A stretch of 9,581 nucleotides of DNA from Chitinophagaceae bacterium. Its GTDB lineage: Bacteria > Bacteroidota > Bacteroidia > Chitinophagales > Chitinophagaceae. The notes beneath the pieces are model-generated. The model did not search any database, was not told the DNA's origin, and worked only from the letters and a program-made list of their open reading frames with translations. The translations under genes and the position numbers were made by a program. Positions 6,844 to 9,581 of the stretch are shown one piece after another (the first letter of the stretch is position 1; every line of letters starts with the position of its first letter). Where the stretch lies: contig JADYYU010000367.1 in the NCBI GenBank assembly GCA_020853515.1, positions 1-9,581 of the forward strand. The letters run 5' to 3'.

Positions 6844-9102
6844 ATGGGGGGATTTAAAGAAAACAAACATTTTATGACTAAAGTGAAAAAGGCAGCCAAG
6901 GTTGACCTTAAAAAAGCGTTACTGGAACAATTTGGATTTAATAAATTTAAAGATGAACAGGAGGCCATTATCCTCAGTATACTCAATGGCAAAGACACCT
7001 TTGTGATTATGCCTACCGGCGGTGGTAAATCATTGTGTTATCAACTGCCGGCTTTGGTAAGCGAAGGCATTGCGATCATTGTGTCGCCACTGATCGCGCT
7101 GATGAAAAATCAGGTAGATCTGCTGCGTAGTTACAGTGATGTCGAAAATGTGGCTCACTTTTTAAATTCGTCTTTAAATAAGGGACAGATCAAAAAAGTA
7201 AGGGAAGATTTGCTGGGTGGAAATACCAAAATGCTGTATGTGGCGCCCGAAACGCTGACAAAAGAAGAAAATGTAGATTTTCTGAAAGAACTGAAAATAT
7301 CATTTGTTGCAGTTGACGAAGCCCACTGTATATCAGAATGGGGACATGATTTCAGACCGGAATACCGCAAAATACGGGATATTATCAATACCATCGATCC
7401 CAGTCTTAATATCATTGCGCTCACAGCCACTGCTACCCCTAAAGTACAGGATGATATCAAAAAGAACCTGGGCCTGATTAAACCCAATGTATTTGTTTCT
7501 TCTTTTAACAGAAGCAACCTTTACTACGAAATTGTGCCCAAGGGCAAAAAAGATCAGACTGTAAAGCACATCGTAAAGTTTATACAGCAAAACAGAAACA
7601 AAAGCGGTATCATTTATACCCTCAACAGAAAAACAACCGAAGATCTGGCAGAAATACTGGTGGCCAATGGCATTAGTGCAGTGGCCTATCATGCCGGCCT
7701 TGACAGCAAGACCAGGGCCGATCGTCAGGATCAGTTTTTGATGGAAAAAGTAGATGTGATCGTGGCTACGATTGCCTTTGGAATGGGTATCGACAAACCG
7801 GACATCCGTTTTGTGATGCATTATAATATACCGAAATCGATTGAAAATTATTATCAGGAAACAGGCAGGGCAGGCCGCGACGGACTGGAAGGAAAATGCC
7901 TGTTGTATTTTTCATACAAAGACGTACAAAAACTGGAGCATCTGATGCGCGACAAGCCGCTGACAGAGCGCGAAATGGGCGGTCAGCTCATCAGTGAAAC
8001 CGTAGCCTATGCTGAAAGTGCCATCTGTCGTCGTAAGGTATTGCTGCATTATTTTGGAGAAGAATACAATGTGAGCTCCTGCAATAATATGTGCGATAAC
8101 TGTCTGCATCCAAAAGAAAAGATTGAAGTAAAAGATACAATTTTCACCGCGCTGGAAACCATCCGGCAGGTGAAGGAGATGTTCGGTATTGATTATGTGA
8201 TCAATGTACTGCTCGGCCGGATGAACACACAGATACAGGCCTACAAGCACGACAAACTGAAATGTTTCAGCATGGGTGCACACTTCCAGATGGACGACCA
8301 TTTTTGGTTTTCCCTGCTGCGTCAGATGATGGTTGAAGGCCTGATCAGGAAAGATATTGAAGAATATGGCCTGTTAAAGCTGACTGACAAAGGCAAAGCT
8401 TTTCTGAAAAAACCGTACTCACTGAAACTTTCGCTTAATCATAAATTTGAAGATGCGGAAGGCGATGACGACGAAGTGTCCGGCGGATCAGGAGGCAATA
8501 CGGCTGCCTTAGACCCTCTGTTGTTACAAATGCTGAAAGATCTGCGCAAGCAGGTTGCCCAGCAGCAGAATGTGCCCCCTTTTGTAGTATTTCTCGAAAA
8601 TTCACTCGAGGATATGGCCACTGGCTATCCTACCACCATGAAGGAAATGGAAAATATTGCCGGCGTAAGCAAAGGCAAGGCATTGAAGTACGGCCGAAAG
8701 TTTGTGGAGCTCATCGCGAAGTATGTCGAAGAAAATGAAATAGAGAAAGTAGATGAATTTGTGATGAAAAGCGTCGTAAACAAGGGCGGTCTGAAGGTTT
8801 TCATTATTCAGAATATTGACAAAAAAATTCCATTGGATACCATTGCCCGCATGAAGGAGATACAAATGCTGGACCTGCTGCAGGAAATGGAAACGATTGT
8901 TTCGAGCGGCACCAAACTCAATATAGATTATTGTATCAACGATTATGTGGATGAATATGATCAGGAAGATATCTATGATTTTTTCCAGTCGAGCGAAAGT
9001 GGCAATATTGAAGAAGCGGTAGACGTACTGAAAGAAAATAATATCAGTCAAGAGCAGTTCAGGCTGATGCGGATAAAATTTATGAGCGATTACGCCAACT
9101 AA
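6844..9102 (+). CDS. recQ: ATP-dependent DNA helicase RecQ, long Bacteroidota form
   Basis: A 752-residue superfamily 2 3'-5' DNA helicase for recombination and replication-fork repair. In order: helicase core with Walker A MPTGGGKS (56-63, K62), DEAH box (158-161) with HCISEWGHDFRPEY, ALTATATP, IIYTLNRKTTEDLA, YHAGL, and motif V-VI IAFGMGIDKPDIRFVMHYNIPKSIENYYQETGRAGRDG (R342, R345). A zinc site follows with C395, C413, C417 and C420 (spacing 17-3-2), then a winged-helix RQC domain to about 530. An acidic, Gly-rich linker (about 535-552) leads to an HRDC-like domain (about 556-635), then about 115 more residues ending in an acidic helical region. E. coli RecQ is about 610 residues, so the C-terminal part is extra; similar long forms are usual in Bacteroidota. 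The ATG at 6844 has GGAG in front; ATG 6874 (MTKVKKAAK) is a possible start as it lies nearer the conserved region. Confidence 0.95.
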   Translation: MGGFKENKHFMTKVKKAAKVDLKKALLEQFGFNKFKDEQEAIILSILNGKDTFVIMPTGGGKSLCYQLPALVSEGIAIIVSPLIALMKNQVDLLRSYSDVENVAHFLNSSLNKGQIKKVREDLLGGNTKMLYVAPETLTKEENVDFLKELKISFVAVDEAHCISEWGHDFRPEYRKIRDIINTIDPSLNIIALTATATPKVQDDIKKNLGLIKPNVFVSSFNRSNLYYEIVPKGKKDQTVKHIVKFIQQNRNKSGIIYTLNRKTTEDLAEILVANGISAVAYHAGLDSKTRADRQDQFLMEKVDVIVATIAFGMGIDKPDIRFVMHYNIPKSIENYYQETGRAGRDGLEGKCLLYFSYKDVQKLEHLMRDKPLTEREMGGQLISETVAYAESAICRRKVLLHYFGEEYNVSSCNNMCDNCLHPKEKIEVKDTIFTALETIRQVKEMFGIDYVINVLLGRMNTQIQAYKHDKLKCFSMGAHFQMDDHFWFSLLRQMMVEGLIRKDIEEYGLLKLTDKGKAFLKKPYSLKLSLNHKFEDAEGDDDEVSGGSGGNTAALDPLLLQMLKDLRKQVAQQQNVPPFVVFLENSLEDMATGYPTTMKEMENIAGVSKGKALKYGRKFVELIAKYVEENEIEKVDEFVMKSVVNKGGLKVFIIQNIDKKIPLDTIARMKEIQMLDLLQEMETIVSSGTKLNIDYCINDYVDEYDQEDIYDFFQSSESGNIEEAVDVLKENNISQEQFRLMRIKFMSDYAN

Positions 9103-9111
9103 AATCAGTTA

Positions 9112-9131
9112 TTTTAGCTTTCCCGCTAAAA
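9112..9131 (+). terminator. Weak hairpin after recQ
   Basis: TTTTAGC (9112-9118) and GCTAAAA (9125-9131) form a 7-bp stem with a 6-base loop, ten bases after the recQ stop. It lacks the following T-run needed for a strong intrinsic terminator, so it may only protect the mRNA end or act weakly. Confidence 0.3.
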
Positions 9132-9136
9132 AATAA

Positions 9137-9166
9137 TTGGCAGTTTGCTGATAATTGTTATTTTTG
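9137..9166 (+). promoter_or_regulatory. Promoter of tRNA-Phe (TTG-N19-TATTTTTG)
   Basis: TTG at 9137-9139, then 19 bases, then TATTTTTG at 9159-9166 match both the -33 TTG and the -7 TAnnTTTG elements of Bacteroidota promoters at the correct spacing. This is the most complete promoter in the window. A transcript starting near 9172 would carry a leader of roughly 80 bases before the tRNA. Confidence 0.65.
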
Positions 9167-9225
9167 CAGTCCTTAAAAACAAGGAGTTGAGTCTGCCCCG
9201 GCGGAAACAGCAAAAAGTTTAGGTA

Positions 9226-9239
9226 TCCGCCACGGCGGA
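9226..9239. repeat. GC-rich palindrome TCCGCC-AC-GGCGGA in tRNA leader
   Basis: Perfect 6-base arms with a 2-base centre, 16 bases before the tRNA. GGCGGA also occurs at 9200-9205, so TCCGCC (9226-9231) could pair with either copy in the RNA. It stands out by its GC content from the AT-rich surroundings. It could be a processing signal or a copy of a short dispersed repeat; neither can be settled from one copy. Confidence 0.4.
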
Positions 9240-9255
9240 GATTGACAAAAAACAA

Positions 9256-9328
9256 GGTGCGGTAGCTCAGTTGGTAGAGCAATGGACTGAAAATCCATGT
9301 GTCGGCGGTTCAAGCCCGTCCCACACCA
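9256..9328 (+). tRNA. tRNA-Phe (GAA)
   Basis: A full cloverleaf of 73 bases: acceptor arm GGTGCGG (9256-9262), D stem GCTC/GAGC (9265-9268 / 9277-9280) with loop AGTTGGTA, anticodon stem ATGGA/TCCAT, loop CTGAAAA with anticodon GAA at 9289-9291, variable loop GTGTC, T stem GGCGG/CCGTC (one G-U pair) with loop TTCAAGC, acceptor 3' strand CCACACC (9321-9327), and discriminator A at 9328. The next bases are CTT, so CCA is not encoded and must be added by the nucleotidyltransferase. The acceptor stem has one mismatch, C5 (9260) against A68 (9323). It is served by its own promoter and followed directly by a terminator. Confidence 0.95.
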
Positions 9329-9334
9329 CTTGAG

Positions 9335-9365
9335 AATCCCGGATGAAAGTCCGGGATTTTTTTTT
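9335..9365 (+). terminator. Intrinsic terminator after tRNA-Phe
   Basis: A 9-bp stem AATCCCGGA/TCCGGGATT (9335-9343 and 9350-9358) with the loop TGAAAG, running into nine Ts (9357-9365). It lies six bases after the tRNA and closes its transcript before the methyltransferase gene. Confidence 0.9.
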
Positions 9366-9415
9366 ATGCGAACACCTGTAAATATTTATTCATATTCTTC
9401 TTCTAATTTTACAGC

Positions 9416-9581
9416 ATGAAAGACTACTTTTCACAAAATGCAGATCTGTATGCTAAATACCGGCCGGCATATCCGGATGCCTTGTTTCAAATGATTGAAG
9501 AAAAATACGCGGGCGAAAAATTGAAGGCATGGGATTGCGGGACCGGTAACGGACAAATCGCAGCACGTTTAGCAGATTTCA
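9416..9581 (+). CDS. Class I SAM-dependent methyltransferase (3' end outside window)
   Basis: The first 55 codons of an open frame that runs off the right edge. The N-terminus MKDYFSQNADLYAKYRPAYPDALF is the typical opening of small-molecule methyltransferases of the Methyltransf_11 type, and AWDCGTGNGQIAARLADF (38-55) contains the glycine-rich SAM-binding motif I (D40, G42, G44, G46). The substrate cannot be told from this part. The ATG at 9416 is well placed for the family and lacks a Shine-Dalgarno site; TAATTTTA (9404-9411), one base off the -7 consensus, lies just upstream. The gene follows the tRNA terminator, so it is probably a separate unit. Confidence 0.85.
   Translation, partial: MKDYFSQNADLYAKYRPAYPDALFQMIEEKYAGEKLKAWDCGTGNGQIAARLADF

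Noticed and set aside
7155..9051. Several antisense open frames inside recQ
   Set aside because: All lie wholly within the well-supported recQ frame and show no family motif or translation signal.
9181..9222. AAGGAG followed by a short TTG frame of eleven codons before tRNA-Phe
   Set aside because: The TTG directly abuts the AAGGAG with no spacing, and the peptide is very short; a chance match is more likely than a leader peptide.
9172..9255. T-box or other riboswitch in the tRNA leader
   Set aside because: No T-box consensus is seen, and such elements control aminoacylation genes, not a tRNA gene.
1..9581. Mobile element, CRISPR, phage or defence system
   Set aside because: No transposase, integrase, terminal inverted repeats, spaced repeats or toxin-antitoxin pair was seen; a tRNA gene is present but no duplicated 3' end marks an integration site.

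Overview
The window reads as an ordinary chromosomal stretch of a Bacteroidota bacterium, probably of the Chitinophagaceae type (the family is an inference). The signs are a MurF-alanine racemase fusion, a long-form RecQ of about 750 residues with a C-terminal extension, secreted proteins whose signal peptides end in an A|Q cleavage site, several promoter-like TAnnTTTG boxes of the Bacteroidota sigma factor type, few clear Shine-Dalgarno sequences, and a tRNA without an encoded CCA end.

Layout from left to right. Positions 1-1491 hold the 3' part of the murF-alr fusion (peptidoglycan precursor synthesis). It converges on a minus-strand ChaN/Tiki-type secreted protein (1557-2516). A divergent gap of 260 bases with a direct repeat and a promoter-like box leads to a small secreted protein of unknown function (2777-3214). 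Then come a UbiA-family prenyltransferase, probably MqnP of menaquinone synthesis (3289-4173, TTG start), and the YqgF/RuvX nuclease (4197-4607), which look like one operon. These converge on a large periplasmic TPR protein on the minus strand (4688-6517). A divergent gap of about 325 bases with a 15-bp palindrome separates it from recQ (6844-9102). Downstream are the best promoter match of the window (9137-9166), a structured leader, tRNA-Phe(GAA) (9256-9328), a strong intrinsic terminator (9335-9365), and the start of a SAM-dependent methyltransferase that runs off the right edge (9416-9581).

The genes do not form one pathway. They are housekeeping functions (cell wall, menaquinone, rRNA maturation, DNA repair, translation) mixed with three envelope proteins of uncertain role. 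I see no mobile element, CRISPR array, defence island, phage gene or biosynthetic cluster, and no good evidence for a new multi-gene system. What deserves a second look is small-scale: a C5-A68 mismatch in the tRNA acceptor stem, the palindromic tRNA leader, operator-like repeats in two divergent gaps, and the uncharacterised 145-residue secreted protein.
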